Assembly: GCA_944329365.1 (NCBI GenBank)
Contig: CALVIC010000015.1
Coordinates: 1 to 32,159, forward strand
DNA from: an uncultured Bacilli bacterium
GTDB lineage: Bacteria; Bacillota_I; Bacilli_A; RF39; UBA660
Length of the DNA: 32,159 bases
Direction: 5' to 3'
Part shown: piece after piece, positions 1-7,675 of the stretch
How positions within the stretch are numbered: position 1 is the stretch's first letter
Layout of the letters: each line of letters starts with the position of its first letter
Translations under genes and position numbers: made by a program
Notes under the pieces: model-generated
The model's database searches: none
What the model was told of the DNA's origin: nothing
The model's input: the letters and a program-made list of their open reading frames with translations, nothing else

Positions 1-67
1 CCTCGGTGACATATAATATTACTACTAGGACATTTTCGCAAATTAACACTTAAGACATTATCACAAA

Positions 68-211
68 TTAATCATATGATTTTTCACCGTCCTTTTTAAA
101 TCCTTGACATCCAGTTAATATGGCATAATCAGTAAATTTAGGGGTACGGTTAAATCCCAATTTGGTTAGTTCGTTTAATCCTTTTTCGGACAGTAGTGTG
201 AATTTTGACAT
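68..211 (-). CDS. Small hypothetical protein, 47 aa
   Basis: An ATG at 209-211 is preceded by a good ribosome binding site (AGAAAGGAAG, about 5 bases upstream) and opens a 47-codon frame ending in TAA at 68-70. The product begins MSKFTLLSEKGLNEL and ends KKDGEKSYD. It is hydrophilic and has no membrane segment or motif that I recognise. It lies just past the nrdG terminator, so it is probably a separate transcript, but I see no clear promoter in the roughly 25 bases between. The sequence after the stop does not continue as an obvious protein. It could be an intact small gene or the N-terminal stub of a decayed longer one. The ribosome binding site is the main support. Confidence 0.4.
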   Translation of the reverse strand: MSKFTLLSEKGLNELTKLGFNRTPKFTDYAILTGCQGFKKDGEKSYD

Positions 212-234
212 AAAATCTTCCTTTCTATAAATAC

Positions 235-262
235 AAAAAGGGAGTATTTATACTTCCCCTTT
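235..262 (-). terminator. Rho-independent terminator of the nrd operon
   Basis: On the minus strand AAAGGG, a 2-base bulge and AGTAT pair with ATACT and CCCTTT around a 2-base loop, followed by TTTTT. The outer arm overlaps the nrdG stop codon at 261-263. Confidence 0.75.
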
Positions 263-812
263 ATATGTATATTCCTTGTTCTTTAGTAGGTCCCATACTT
301 TGATCTTTTTCTTTCATGTATTTTTCGATAACGACGGCTTTGCCTTCTTTTAATGATTTAGGAACGTCGATGATTTTTTGATTACGAGAACCACGGAAAT
401 ATAAATTTAAACTTCTTTCGGCAATGATAAATTTACCATCAACTAAAACATCTATGTTTTTTAAAAGTTCTAGTGTTTTTTTGTTTTTTAAGAGGTCTTC
501 GTAATTAAATCCAGTGTAACACCAAACGTCCATGCCTAATTTATGGGCGTATTTAGCGATTTCAGTACAAGCTTCGGGCTGAAATAACGGGTCTCCACCA
601 GATAAGGTTATTCCTTGCTGACCTTCTAATTTATCCATTTCCTTTTTAACATCTTCGAGATCAACTAGAAATCCGCCTTTGAAGTCCCAAGTTTCAGGGT
701 TTTGACAGCCAGGACAGGCATGGCCACAGCCTTGGGTCCAAATGACAGTTCTGATACCTTCACCATCGACGATACTATCTGGTTGTAAGGTACTGGCTAG
801 GCGTATTTGCAT
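261..812 (-). CDS. nrdG: Anaerobic ribonucleoside-triphosphate reductase activating protein
   Basis: A radical-SAM enzyme that generates the glycyl radical on NrdD, enabling anaerobic dNTP synthesis in the cytoplasm. The N-terminus carries the family's Cys-x3-Cys-x2-Cys cluster motif at C29, C33 and C36 (in GCGHACPGCQNP), followed by a TLSGGDPL stretch near residues 68-75 that fits the SAM-binding GGDP motif. At 183 residues it is slightly longer than typical NrdG. The ATG at 810-812 overlaps the TAA of the upstream 52-residue gene by one base (TAATG), so translation is probably coupled. It is the last gene of the nrdD operon and ends in a hairpin terminator. The assignment is firm from the motifs and the nrdD neighbour. 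Confidence 0.95.
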   Translation of the reverse strand: MQIRLASTLQPDSIVDGEGIRTVIWTQGCGHACPGCQNPETWDFKGGFLVDLEDVKKEMDKLEGQQGITLSGGDPLFQPEACTEIAKYAHKLGMDVWCYTGFNYEDLLKNKKTLELLKNIDVLVDGKFIIAERSLNLYFRGSRNQKIIDVPKSLKEGKAVVIEKYMKEKDQSMGPTKEQGIYI

Positions 813-970
813 TACTTATTTAAGATGCCGGCTGTTCCGTGTTTTACACGGTCGTTTTCTTCGGCTTTTTTGCCGTTATTAAATCTATCTGTAGTTCCTA
901 CTAGGTAACCAGTGATTCTTCTTATTCTTTCAAATTTTACTCCTTGTCCAACAGTTTTTTCTCTTTCCAT
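812..970 (-). CDS. Small protein resembling the C-terminal tail of NrdD, 52 aa
   Basis: A 52-codon frame between nrdD and nrdG with a strong ribosome binding site (GGAGG) upstream of the ATG at 968-970. The product contains FERIRRITGYLVGTTDRF and ends its conserved part with DRVKH. From memory, this resembles the far C-terminus of many Firmicute NrdD proteins, which follows the CPGCG zinc-binding region. The nrdD gene here instead ends earlier, with SLNSCGGR and TAG. The small ORF is in the same reading frame as nrdD, separated by that TAG and four codons. It may be a stand-alone NrdD tail domain made by reinitiation, or a stop-split gene. Its stop overlaps the nrdG start. That the gene is real is well supported; its function is inferred. 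Confidence 0.75.
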   Translation of the reverse strand: MEREKTVGQGVKFERIRRITGYLVGTTDRFNNGKKAEENDRVKHGTAGILNK

Positions 971-982
971 AAATAATTCCTC

Positions 983-3280
983 CTATCTTCCTCCGCAAGA
1001 GTTTAGACTTGCGTTTTTTACTCTTTCTATTGGTACACCTTCATACTCTTTTCTACCGCATCCTGGGCAGTAGTCGCCAATAACACCGGTGTATCCACAA
1101 ACTGGGTCACGATCGACTGGATGGTTGATTGCCCCATAACCCATTTTGTTATCGTGCATTAAGCGAATGATTTTTTCAAATGCGTCGACATTCATGGCTG
1201 TGTCGCCATCAAGCTCAACGTAACTGATATGGCCACCATTTGTTAAAGCATGATATGGCCCTTCAATTTTGAGTTTATCAACGATTGAAATGTTGTAATA
1301 AACTGGTACGTGGAATGAATTGGTGTAGTAATCCCTATCGGTTACACCTTTAATCTTTCCATAAATAGCTTTATCGATGTTAGTAAATCTTCCTGATAAG
1401 CCTTCAGCTGGAGTGGCAATAAGTGAGAAGTTTAGGTTATATTCTTCTGAATATTTGTCTACTCTATCACGCATGAATTTGACGATTTTTAAACCTAACT
1501 CTTGAGCTTCTTTGCTTTCACCATGATGTTTACCGATTAGAGCTTTTAGACATTCAGCTAAACCGATAAATCCAACTGTAAGTGTTCCATGTTTTAAGAC
1601 TTTACGTAGTCTATCACCAGGTTTTAATTTTTCAGAATCGATCCATACTCCTTGTCCAAGTAGGAATGGGAAGTTATAGATGTGTTTTGAGCATTGGTGC
1701 TCGAACCTTTCTAGTAATTCGTCTTTAACTAGGTCTTCAAGTTCACCTAGTTCTTTAAAGAATCCATCTAGGTCAGTTTCGCCACTAACGATTCCGTGTT
1801 TAATTCCAAGTCTTGGTAAGTTAATCGAAGTAAATGATAAGTTACCTCTTCCTGGAGTAATAGCTTTGCTTGGGTCAACGTGATTTCCTAAAACTCTTGT
1901 ACGACATCCCATATAACCAACTTCAGTTTCGTAATTGTTTGGATCATAGCCTTCAAGGTTAAATGGTGAGTCGATGAATGAGAAGTTCGGGAATAATCTT
2001 TTGGCTGAAACTTCACAAGCAAGTCTAAATAAATCATAGTTTGGATCTTCTTTATTATAGTTAACTCCTTCTTTTAGTTTAAAGATGGAAATTGGAAATA
2101 TAGGTGTTTCGTGATTTCCAAGACCGGCATCAGTAGCTAAAAGATAATTTTTCATAACCATACGTCCTTCTGGTGAGGTGTCAGTTCCAAAGTTGATTGA
2201 TGAGAATGGAACTTGGGCGCCGGCACGTGAGTGCATGGTATTTAAGTTATGAATGAATGCTTCCATCGCTTGATAAGTTGTTCTATCAGTTTTCTTATAA
2301 GCGGTGTCATAAGCTTTTTTGAATATTTTTTTTACTTCACTTGATTCTTTGGCGTATGAATCAAATATGCTTAGATCAACGTCGATCGAATCTAATTTAT
2401 CGATGTCTTTGGCTATTTTATCCATGTTGATAAAATGATCAAAACCAGTTAAATCTAAGAAATCAGCGATAGCTTGTTTAAATTGTTTTTTGAAGGTAAG
2501 TAGTACTCCTGGAGCCATATAATAATCAAAGGCTGGAATTGCTTGACCTCCGTGCTGATCATTTTGATTTGATTGGATAACGATAGCTGCTAAAGCGGTG
2601 TAACTCATAATATCCTTAGGTGGCCTTAAGAAACCGTGTCCGGTTGAAAAACCATTTTTAAATAATTTTTTTAAATCTATTTGGCAGCAAGTCGTCGTTC
2701 CCATTGGCCAGAAGTCTAAGTCATGGATATGAATATCACCATTGTCATGGGCTTCAGCAAATTTAGGTTTCATCAAATATGCTTTAGCAAATTCCTTGGA
2801 AACTGTACTTCCATATTGAAGCATTGTTCCCATGGCAGTATCACCATCAACATTGGCGTTTTCTCTTTTGGCATCTTCTTCGCCAGCGGTTTTTAAACCT
2901 AAGTTTTCGATAGCTTTAACAAATTTGTGCTGTTTCTTTTCGCCGATGAAGGCTTGACGGGATTTATTACGTCTTTCACGATATTCAGAGAATGTTTTAT
3001 AAACATCTTCATAATTTTTCTTTAGTTTATCTTCGATAATATCTTGAATTGCTTCAATTTTGATTTTATCTTGATCTTTATATTCTTTTTCAATTTGTTT
3101 TACAACTGAGTTAAAGACTTTATTAACGTCTTTTTCGGTATATAAGTCTTCCCCTTCTTGTTTTTCCAGAGCATCAAAAGCTTTTTTTATCGCAATAGCA
3201 ATTTTTGCTCCATTCCATTCTACTTTTTTTCCACTTCGTTTTATAACTGTTAAATGGCTTAAGTTCTCTTCATCAACCAT
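983..3280 (-). CDS. nrdD: Anaerobic ribonucleoside-triphosphate reductase, class III
   Basis: Reduces ribonucleoside triphosphates to deoxyribonucleotides under anaerobic conditions, using a glycyl radical installed by NrdG. The N-terminal 95 or so residues form an ATP-cone regulatory domain (TVIKRSGKKVEWN). The large middle part is the catalytic barrel. The C-terminus has VCGYTG with the probable radical glycine at residue 729, then the CPGCGR metal-site pair. I chose the ATG at 3278-3280 because AGGAGG sits 7 bases upstream; a start 18 codons further up would lie inside the promoter. The resulting protein is 765 residues. It stops at TAG (983-985) after SLNSCGGR, earlier than relatives I recall, and the expected tail is encoded by the next ORF in the same frame. 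It heads the nrdD-tail-nrdG operon. Confidence 0.96.
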   Translation of the reverse strand: MVDEENLSHLTVIKRSGKKVEWNGAKIAIAIKKAFDALEKQEGEDLYTEKDVNKVFNSVVKQIEKEYKDQDKIKIEAIQDIIEDKLKKNYEDVYKTFSEYRERRNKSRQAFIGEKKQHKFVKAIENLGLKTAGEEDAKRENANVDGDTAMGTMLQYGSTVSKEFAKAYLMKPKFAEAHDNGDIHIHDLDFWPMGTTTCCQIDLKKLFKNGFSTGHGFLRPPKDIMSYTALAAIVIQSNQNDQHGGQAIPAFDYYMAPGVLLTFKKQFKQAIADFLDLTGFDHFINMDKIAKDIDKLDSIDVDLSIFDSYAKESSEVKKIFKKAYDTAYKKTDRTTYQAMEAFIHNLNTMHSRAGAQVPFSSINFGTDTSPEGRMVMKNYLLATDAGLGNHETPIFPISIFKLKEGVNYNKEDPNYDLFRLACEVSAKRLFPNFSFIDSPFNLEGYDPNNYETEVGYMGCRTRVLGNHVDPSKAITPGRGNLSFTSINLPRLGIKHGIVSGETDLDGFFKELGELEDLVKDELLERFEHQCSKHIYNFPFLLGQGVWIDSEKLKPGDRLRKVLKHGTLTVGFIGLAECLKALIGKHHGESKEAQELGLKIVKFMRDRVDKYSEEYNLNFSLIATPAEGLSGRFTNIDKAIYGKIKGVTDRDYYTNSFHVPVYYNISIVDKLKIEGPYHALTNGGHISYVELDGDTAMNVDAFEKIIRLMHDNKMGYGAINHPVDRDPVCGYTGVIGDYCPGCGRKEYEGVPIERVKNASLNSCGGR

Positions 3281-3304
3281 TTTTGTACCTCCTACTCTGA
3301 GTAC

Positions 3305-3334
3305 ATTATAGACTATGAAATGGGTGATAGTCAA
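3305..3334 (-). promoter_or_regulatory. Sigma-A-type promoter of the nrd operon
   Basis: TTGACT (-35, 3329-3334), an 18-base spacer and TATAAT (-10, 3305-3310) on the minus strand, with the AGGAGG site starting about 13 bases past the -10. No clear NrdR box pair was seen. Confidence 0.8.
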
Positions 3335-3699
3335 TAGAAAATGTTCGCTTTTTTTACGAAAAAAAATCCAGTTTGGAGTTTGCCTTTATTTTCCGGTATT
3401 TTTAGTTTTTAAAAAAATGTAATTTTTTCGTTTTGCTTATTTTTGACATTTTTGCTTTTTGTTATTTTAAGTGTGTTTTTGACTGTTTTCCTTTTATTTA
3501 CAAGGAAAAATCGCAGTTTTGCTTTTTTGATTTAAAAAATATTTATTTTAGAAAAATAAGTTTTTAGAATTTTTGATTTTTCGTTTTTTTGATTTTTTTG
3601 CTTTTTTATTTTTCTTTTGTTTTACTTGTCAAAAGGTAAAATGTTCGCTTTTTAGAATATATTTTATTGTGGTTACATATACTTATATAGGTGGTTATA
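3335..3699. other. T-rich divergent intergenic region between nrdD and the deacetylase gene
   Basis: About 365 bases with no convincing gene. The plus strand is dominated by T runs with recurring patterns such as TTTTTTGATTT and TTGCTTTTT. The 16-base sequence AAAATGTTCGCTTTTT occurs twice, at 3338-3353 and 3638-3653, exactly 300 bases apart. A plus-strand promoter for the deacetylase must lie near the right end, but I see no well-spaced pair of elements there. Confidence 0.6.
3338..3653. repeat. Pair of 16-base direct repeats bracketing the T-rich spacer
   Basis: Exact copies of AAAATGTTCGCTTTTT at 3338-3353 and 3638-3653. The GC-containing core TGTTCGC makes chance identity in T-rich DNA less likely, though not negligible. 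Role unknown. Confidence 0.5.
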
Positions 3700-4917
3700 A
3701 TGGGCCGAAAATTTGTCTTTTTTTCGATTATATGTTTACTAATTTCAGGGTGTGAAAATGAGCCGGAGATTTTAACTGAGATTGAAAACAAGGATGCTTT
3801 AGTTTCAATAAATTATCCGGTTACGGAAGTGAGTGCTTTAGATGAGGCGATAAGTTCTTATATTAATAAAGTACGGGCTGAGTTTAAAAATTCCGATTAC
3901 GATGGAAAGCCAGAGCTTAATATTTCTTATACATATAAAGAAGTAAACGATGAGGTTATAAATGTCAGTATTTTAACAGAGATTGTTACTGATAAAACCG
4001 TAAGCAAGATTAAAACATTTACTTATAATAAAAAAAGTGAAAAGTTTTTGACCATGGAGGATATTGTCGATGATTTAGATGTGCTGGATTACGATATAAA
4101 AAAAGAACTTTTAAGTAAGTATCAGGATGCCGATATGGATTATTTAAGTAATGTAAGTTATGATTTTTTTACTATGGATGATGAGAATTTAACTATTTAT
4201 TTTAATCCTACCCAACTTAAGGATACTAATGATGAGCTAGTTTATTTAGATATTCCTCTAGATAGTCTAAATTTACTGATAGATGTCGATAGAGAGGAGA
4301 ATACTAATACTTATTTGAATTTTAAAAAAAATACGATAAACGAAGAAGATAAGGTGGTGGCTTTAACTTTTGACGATGGTCCAAGTAAGTATACGAAAGA
4401 TATTTTGGATATTTTGAAGAAATATGATGCTTGCGGGACTTTTTTCCTTATCGGTAACAAGGTTTCTTTTTATGGTGAGGTTTTAAGAGAGATGCTTAGT
4501 GAGGGAAATGAGATAGGCAATCATTCTTATGATCACAAGTATTTGACAAGGCTTTCGGAAGAAGAGGTTAAGGATGAGATAAATAAGACTCAGGATGAGA
4601 TTAAGCGGGTGACGGGATATACACCTACTCTTTTTAGACCGACTTATGGTGGGTATAACAATACGCTTAAAAGTTATATCGATTTGACTTTTGTTTTATG
4701 GGATGTGGATTCTAGAGATTGGTCAGTTAAAAGTTCCGAGGGAATTATGTATAATGTTTTTAAGGATGTGAAAAGTGGAAGTATTATTTTGTTTCACGAT
4801 AATCACGAATATTCGGTTAGGGCTTTACCATCTGTAATAAAAGAACTTAAAAAGCAAGGGTATAAGTTTGTGACAGTGAGTGAATTATTAGAGCTTAAAA
4901 AGCTTTGGGAGAGGTAA
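3700..4917 (+). CDS. Lipoprotein polysaccharide deacetylase (PdaC-like, NodB homology)
   Basis: Probably removes acetyl groups from peptidoglycan or another cell-wall glycan on the outside of the membrane. The N-terminus is a lipoprotein signal with lipobox ISG-C18. Residues 30-200 resemble the DUF4163/DUF3298 region found ahead of the catalytic domain in B. subtilis PdaC. The NodB domain follows, with TFDDGP (D225, D226), the metal motif HSYDH (H275, H279), RPTYGG, WDVDSRDW and LFHDN near the C-terminus, so all catalytic motifs look intact. I chose the ATG at 3700, which has AGGTGG 5-6 bases upstream, over the GTG at 3691. The product is 405 residues. The stop overlaps the start of the next gene (TAATG), so the two are coupled. 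PdaC itself is anchored by a membrane helix rather than lipid. Confidence 0.9.
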   Translation: MGRKFVFFSIICLLISGCENEPEILTEIENKDALVSINYPVTEVSALDEAISSYINKVRAEFKNSDYDGKPELNISYTYKEVNDEVINVSILTEIVTDKTVSKIKTFTYNKKSEKFLTMEDIVDDLDVLDYDIKKELLSKYQDADMDYLSNVSYDFFTMDDENLTIYFNPTQLKDTNDELVYLDIPLDSLNLLIDVDREENTNTYLNFKKNTINEEDKVVALTFDDGPSKYTKDILDILKKYDACGTFFLIGNKVSFYGEVLREMLSEGNEIGNHSYDHKYLTRLSEEEVKDEINKTQDEIKRVTGYTPTLFRPTYGGYNNTLKSYIDLTFVLWDVDSRDWSVKSSEGIMYNVFKDVKSGSIILFHDNHEYSVRALPSVIKELKKQGYKFVTVSELLELKKLWER

Positions 4918-5288
4918 TGACTAACTATAATTTAGAGGAAAGTGAACTTCTTAAGTGGCAACTTTTACTTACTTTTATTTTTATCGGAACTTTATTTGTT
5001 TCACTGACAATTACTTATAACGAAATTTTAAAGATGGAAGATAAAGATCCATTATATAACGAAGATGTGGAACTTGCTATTTTAAAGATAAATAGATTTA
5101 TAGCTTTAGTTATTTCTTTAGGTTTTTTATTAATTAACGTACGCGACAAAAATTTAAAAGAGTTTTATAATCAAGGAAACTTAAAGGATGCGGATAAGCA
5201 AATTGTAGCAGGAATTTTTACAGTTATATCGACAATTATTGTTTTGGGCACAGCGGCGACAGGTTCGACAGAAAATCCAGAAGACTAA
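4917..5288 (+). CDS. Small membrane protein coupled to the deacetylase, 123 aa
   Basis: I do not recognise this family. The ATG at 4917 overlaps the deacetylase stop (TAATG), with GGGAGAGG just upstream, so the two genes are translated together. The protein shows three likely membrane segments: about residues 18-37 (LLLTFIFIGTLFVSLTI), 64-78 (FIALVISLGFLLINV) and 97-115 (IVAGIFTVISTIIVLG). Acidic, hydrophilic loops lie between them and the tail ends GSTENPED. Such a partner could hold or regulate the deacetylase at the membrane, but that is guesswork from gene order. The gene ends only 11 bases before the convergent rny gene. Confidence 0.8.
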   Translation: MTNYNLEESELLKWQLLLTFIFIGTLFVSLTITYNEILKMEDKDPLYNEDVELAILKINRFIALVISLGFLLINVRDKNLKEFYNQGNLKDADKQIVAGIFTVISTIIVLGTAATGSTENPED

Positions 5289-5312
5289 AAAAGAAAGCTT
5301 TATTTTGCTTCC
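5287..5312 (-). terminator. Terminator of rny, stop codon in the loop
   Basis: On the minus strand GGAAGC and GCTTTC pair (one G-T wobble) around AAAATAAA, followed by six T. The rny stop TAA lies in the loop. Confidence 0.6.
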
Positions 5313-6853
5313 TCAATTACTCTTGTTTCACGAATAACAACTACTTTAATTGTTCCTGGATATTGGAGTTTTTCTTCAATTCCTTTTTTTATGTCACGAG
5401 CTAATTTATGGCTTTGAAGGTCATCTATTTCACCCGGCTTAACGATTACTCTAAGTTCGCGTCCGGCTTGAACAGCATAAGCTTTTTCAACACCATCCAT
5501 TTCATTGGCAATGTTTTCTAGGTCAGTTAATCTTTTGATATAGTTTTCTAGAGAATCATTTCTAGCTCCTGGACGAGATGCGGATAAGGCATCGGCAATA
5601 GTAGCTAAAACTGCAATTACAGATGTCGGTTCGCAATCACCGTGATGTGAGGCAACAGTGTTTCTAATGACCTCGTTTTCACCGTATTTAGTTACTAGGT
5701 CTAATCCTAATTCAACATGACTTCCTTCGGCTTCGTGGTCAATAGATTTTCCAATGTCGTGGAATAGTCCGGCACGTTTAGCTAGGGTTACGTTTTCACC
5801 TAGTTCAGCAGCTAAAAGTCCAGTTAAATGGCCAACTTCAACGCAGTGTTTTAAAACGTTTTGACCATAACTTGTTCTAAAATGAAGTTTTCCTAAGGCT
5901 TCTACTAATTCTGGAGCAACTTTGGTAAGACCTAGTTCGAACAGAGCATCGTTTCCATATTCCATAAGTTTAGCTTTCATTTCACTGGCAGTTTTATCGT
6001 ATACTTCTTCAATACGACTAGGATGGATTCGACCATCTTTGATTAAGGCTTCGATTGTAAGTCTAGCTATTTCTCTTCGATATGGATCGAAACTTGATAG
6101 AACGATAGCTTCTGGAGTATCATCGATTATTAAATCAACTCCGGTTACAGCTTCAATCGTCTTAATGTTCCTTCCTTCTCTACCGATGATTCTTCCTTTC
6201 ATTTCATCGTTTGGTAAGGTAACGACAGTTACTGTCTGTTCACCAGCAACGTCACCAGCATATCTTTGCATAGCTGTTACAAGCATATTTTTAGCGTTTT
6301 TATCAACTTCTAATTTAGCTTCAGCTTCGCGGTCTTTGATGTATGAAGCAATTTCAAGATTCATCATGTTTTCAACTTTTTTCATGATTTCATCTTTAGC
6401 TTCTTCTTTAGAATATCCAGCAATTTTTTCGAGTAGTTTTATTTGTTCATTTTTGGTATTTTCTAACTCCACTTGCTCTTTTTGAATATCTTTTTGTTTA
6501 TCAATTAAGTCTTGTTCTTTACCGTCTAATATTTGTTCACGATTTTGAAGGGTTTGATCACGACGATCAATACTTTCTTCACGGGCCAAAAGACGGTCTT
6601 CAGACTCTTTGATTTCTGCTTTTTTTTCTTTTATTTCTTTATCTAAATCTGCTTTAAGTCGATGATTTTCTTCTTTAGCTTCTAAGATACTATCTCTTTT
6701 TAGTTTATCAGCTTGTATTTCAGCATCTTCAAGTAGTTTATCGGCTTTTTTAGTAGCTGATAAGACTTTTAAGGAGTTTAAAATCATCATAAATATAATA
6801 CCAACAAAAAGTCCAATTAAAACTAGCAAAATGGAGAAAACAATATGATTCAT
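5300..6853 (-). CDS. rny: Ribonuclease Y
   Basis: Membrane-anchored endoribonuclease that starts mRNA decay in Firmicutes. In order: one N-terminal membrane helix (residues 4-26), a long charged coiled coil (about 30-190, rich in K, E, Q and D), a KH domain with [10 protein letters not shown] near residue 220, and an HD domain with the metal pair H365-D366 in LFHDIGKS. The length of 517 residues matches the family (about 520). The ATG at 6853 has GGAGG upstream. It has its own promoter and a possible leader hairpin, and ends in a terminator that includes its stop codon. It faces the plus-strand deacetylase pair, so the two transcripts converge. The assignment is very secure. Confidence 0.98.
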   Translation of the reverse strand: MNHIVFSILLVLIGLFVGIIFMMILNSLKVLSATKKADKLLEDAEIQADKLKRDSILEAKEENHRLKADLDKEIKEKKAEIKESEDRLLAREESIDRRDQTLQNREQILDGKEQDLIDKQKDIQKEQVELENTKNEQIKLLEKIAGYSKEEAKDEIMKKVENMMNLEIASYIKDREAEAKLEVDKNAKNMLVTAMQRYAGDVAGEQTVTVVTLPNDEMKGRIIGREGRNIKTIEAVTGVDLIIDDTPEAIVLSSFDPYRREIARLTIEALIKDGRIHPSRIEEVYDKTASEMKAKLMEYGNDALFELGLTKVAPELVEALGKLHFRTSYGQNVLKHCVEVGHLTGLLAAELGENVTLAKRAGLFHDIGKSIDHEAEGSHVELGLDLVTKYGENEVIRNTVASHHGDCEPTSVIAVLATIADALSASRPGARNDSLENYIKRLTDLENIANEMDGVEKAYAVQAGRELRVIVKPGEIDDLQSHKLARDIKKGIEEKLQYPGTIKVVVIRETRVIEEAK

Positions 6854-6870
6854 ATTTTACCTCCATTACT

Positions 6871-6888
6871 ATAGGGATAATCCCCTAT
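6871..6888 (-). promoter_or_regulatory. Inverted repeat in the rny leader
   Basis: ATAGGG and CCCTAT form perfect 6-base arms around 6 bases, between the rny -10 element and its ribosome binding site. It could be an RNA leader hairpin or an operator. There is no T tract, so it is not a terminator. Confidence 0.45.
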
Positions 6889-6892
6889 TTCT

Positions 6893-6921
6893 ATTGTAAA
6901 GGTAATAATATGAGAAGTCAA
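6893..6921 (-). promoter_or_regulatory. Sigma-A-type promoter of rny
   Basis: TTGACT (6916-6921), a 17-base spacer and TACAAT (6893-6898) on the minus strand, giving a leader of about 35 bases. Confidence 0.8.
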
Positions 6922-6937
6922 GATAAAATTTATAAAC

Positions 6938-6959
6938 AAAAAAGCCATTTACTTGGCTT
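6938..6959 (-). terminator. Terminator, near-exact copy of the greA terminator
   Basis: On the minus strand AAGCCA, AGTAAA loop, TGGCTT and then a T run. A 26-base stretch (6938-6963) is identical to 7654-7679 at the greA end. It closes the transcript of the 101-residue gene upstream. Confidence 0.8.
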
Positions 6960-7239
6960 ATTTGAGTGTGGTAATTTAGATGAATGCTTAAATTTTATAA
7001 ACATCAGTATATAGCATCGTCTACTATATCTTGTAACTTTATTTCAACAGCAAAACCAAACATTTCTGCACATGAATTATATTTTATAATAGACTAGATA
7101 TGTTATATATTTTCCATTTACACTTTTAAATTAAATACACTTATATATCAAAAATCAATTTGTAGTTAATGGTAATAACAATTATATATGAATAATCATG
7201 TTAATTTATTAAGATACAAAATGTAATAGAAATTTAGTG
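6960..7239. other. Non-coding or decayed region downstream of the 101-residue gene
   Basis: About 280 AT-rich bases without an intact gene. On the minus strand, 7004-7093 encodes an open fragment with no start of its own, including AEMFGFAVEIKLQDIVDD and ending in TGA. It reads like the C-terminus of a protein and could be a remnant. The bases next to 6960 (minus strand) still align loosely with the last codons of greA. Confidence 0.4.
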
Positions 7240-7545
7240 CTAGAAACCTTTTTTTGCAATTATTTTGAAGTTTCCTTTATTATCCTCATTTTCAAATATA
7301 ACGCCTTTAGTAGCATTACAATCACTCATTTCACAAGATAATACTTCTTCGGGCGTATAATACTCTTTTTCACTCCTTGGAAAACTGATTAAATCAGTAT
7401 AGTCTGTTGTTGCTACATTATATTGTATCTCATTATTTTTGTTTAAATACATTAAAACATATTTTGCTTCATTTATGTAAATGTACCATGGAATTTTATC
7501 TTTTAAATATTTTTTAAATTCTTCTTCAGTTATTTTTTTGTTCAT
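7240..7545 (-). CDS. Hypothetical protein, 101 aa
   Basis: Not a family I recognise. The protein is soluble and charged, starts MNKKITEEEFKKYL, and has aromatic-rich patches (PWYIYINEAKYVLMYL). A strong sigma-A-type promoter lies about 55 bases upstream (7600-7628) and a terminator downstream, so it is a single-gene unit. The ribosome binding site is weak (AATAGGCA). The gene sits between two copies of the greA terminator and next to decayed DNA, which suggests a later arrival in an otherwise conserved rny/greA neighbourhood. No toxin or nuclease motif is visible. Confidence 0.75.
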   Translation of the reverse strand: MNKKITEEEFKKYLKDKIPWYIYINEAKYVLMYLNKNNEIQYNVATTDYTDLISFPRSEKEYYTPEEVLSCEMSDCNATKGVIFENEDNKGNFKIIAKKGF

Positions 7546-7599
7546 ATTTAATGCCTATTTCTATTAAATAAGGGTAAGCCTTTTCTTTTGTCTATTTTT

Positions 7600-7628
7600 A
7601 GAATAGCATAGACTATAAACTGTGTCAA
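7600..7628 (-). promoter_or_regulatory. Sigma-A-type promoter of the 101-residue gene
   Basis: TTGACA (7623-7628), a 17-base spacer and TATTCT (7600-7605) on the minus strand, about 55 bases before the ATG. Confidence 0.75.
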
Positions 7629-7652
7629 TTCTTTTTCGGAGTTTATCCCGAC

Positions 7653-7675
7653 AAAAAAAGCCATTTACTTGGCTT
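7653..7675 (-). terminator. Terminator of greA
   Basis: On the minus strand AAGCCA, AGTAAA loop, TGGCTT and a run of seven T. The hairpin begins within the greA stop codon at 7674-7676. Confidence 0.85.

Noticed and set aside
3305-3353. NrdR-box pair upstream of nrdD
   Set aside because: I looked for the paired 16-base NrdR pattern near the promoter and did not find a convincing match. The AAAATGTTCGC element does not fit it.
5922-6485. Long plus-strand open frame of 187 codons inside rny
   Set aside because: It lies opposite the conserved KH and coiled-coil coding sequence and has the serine- and leucine-rich composition of an antisense shadow.
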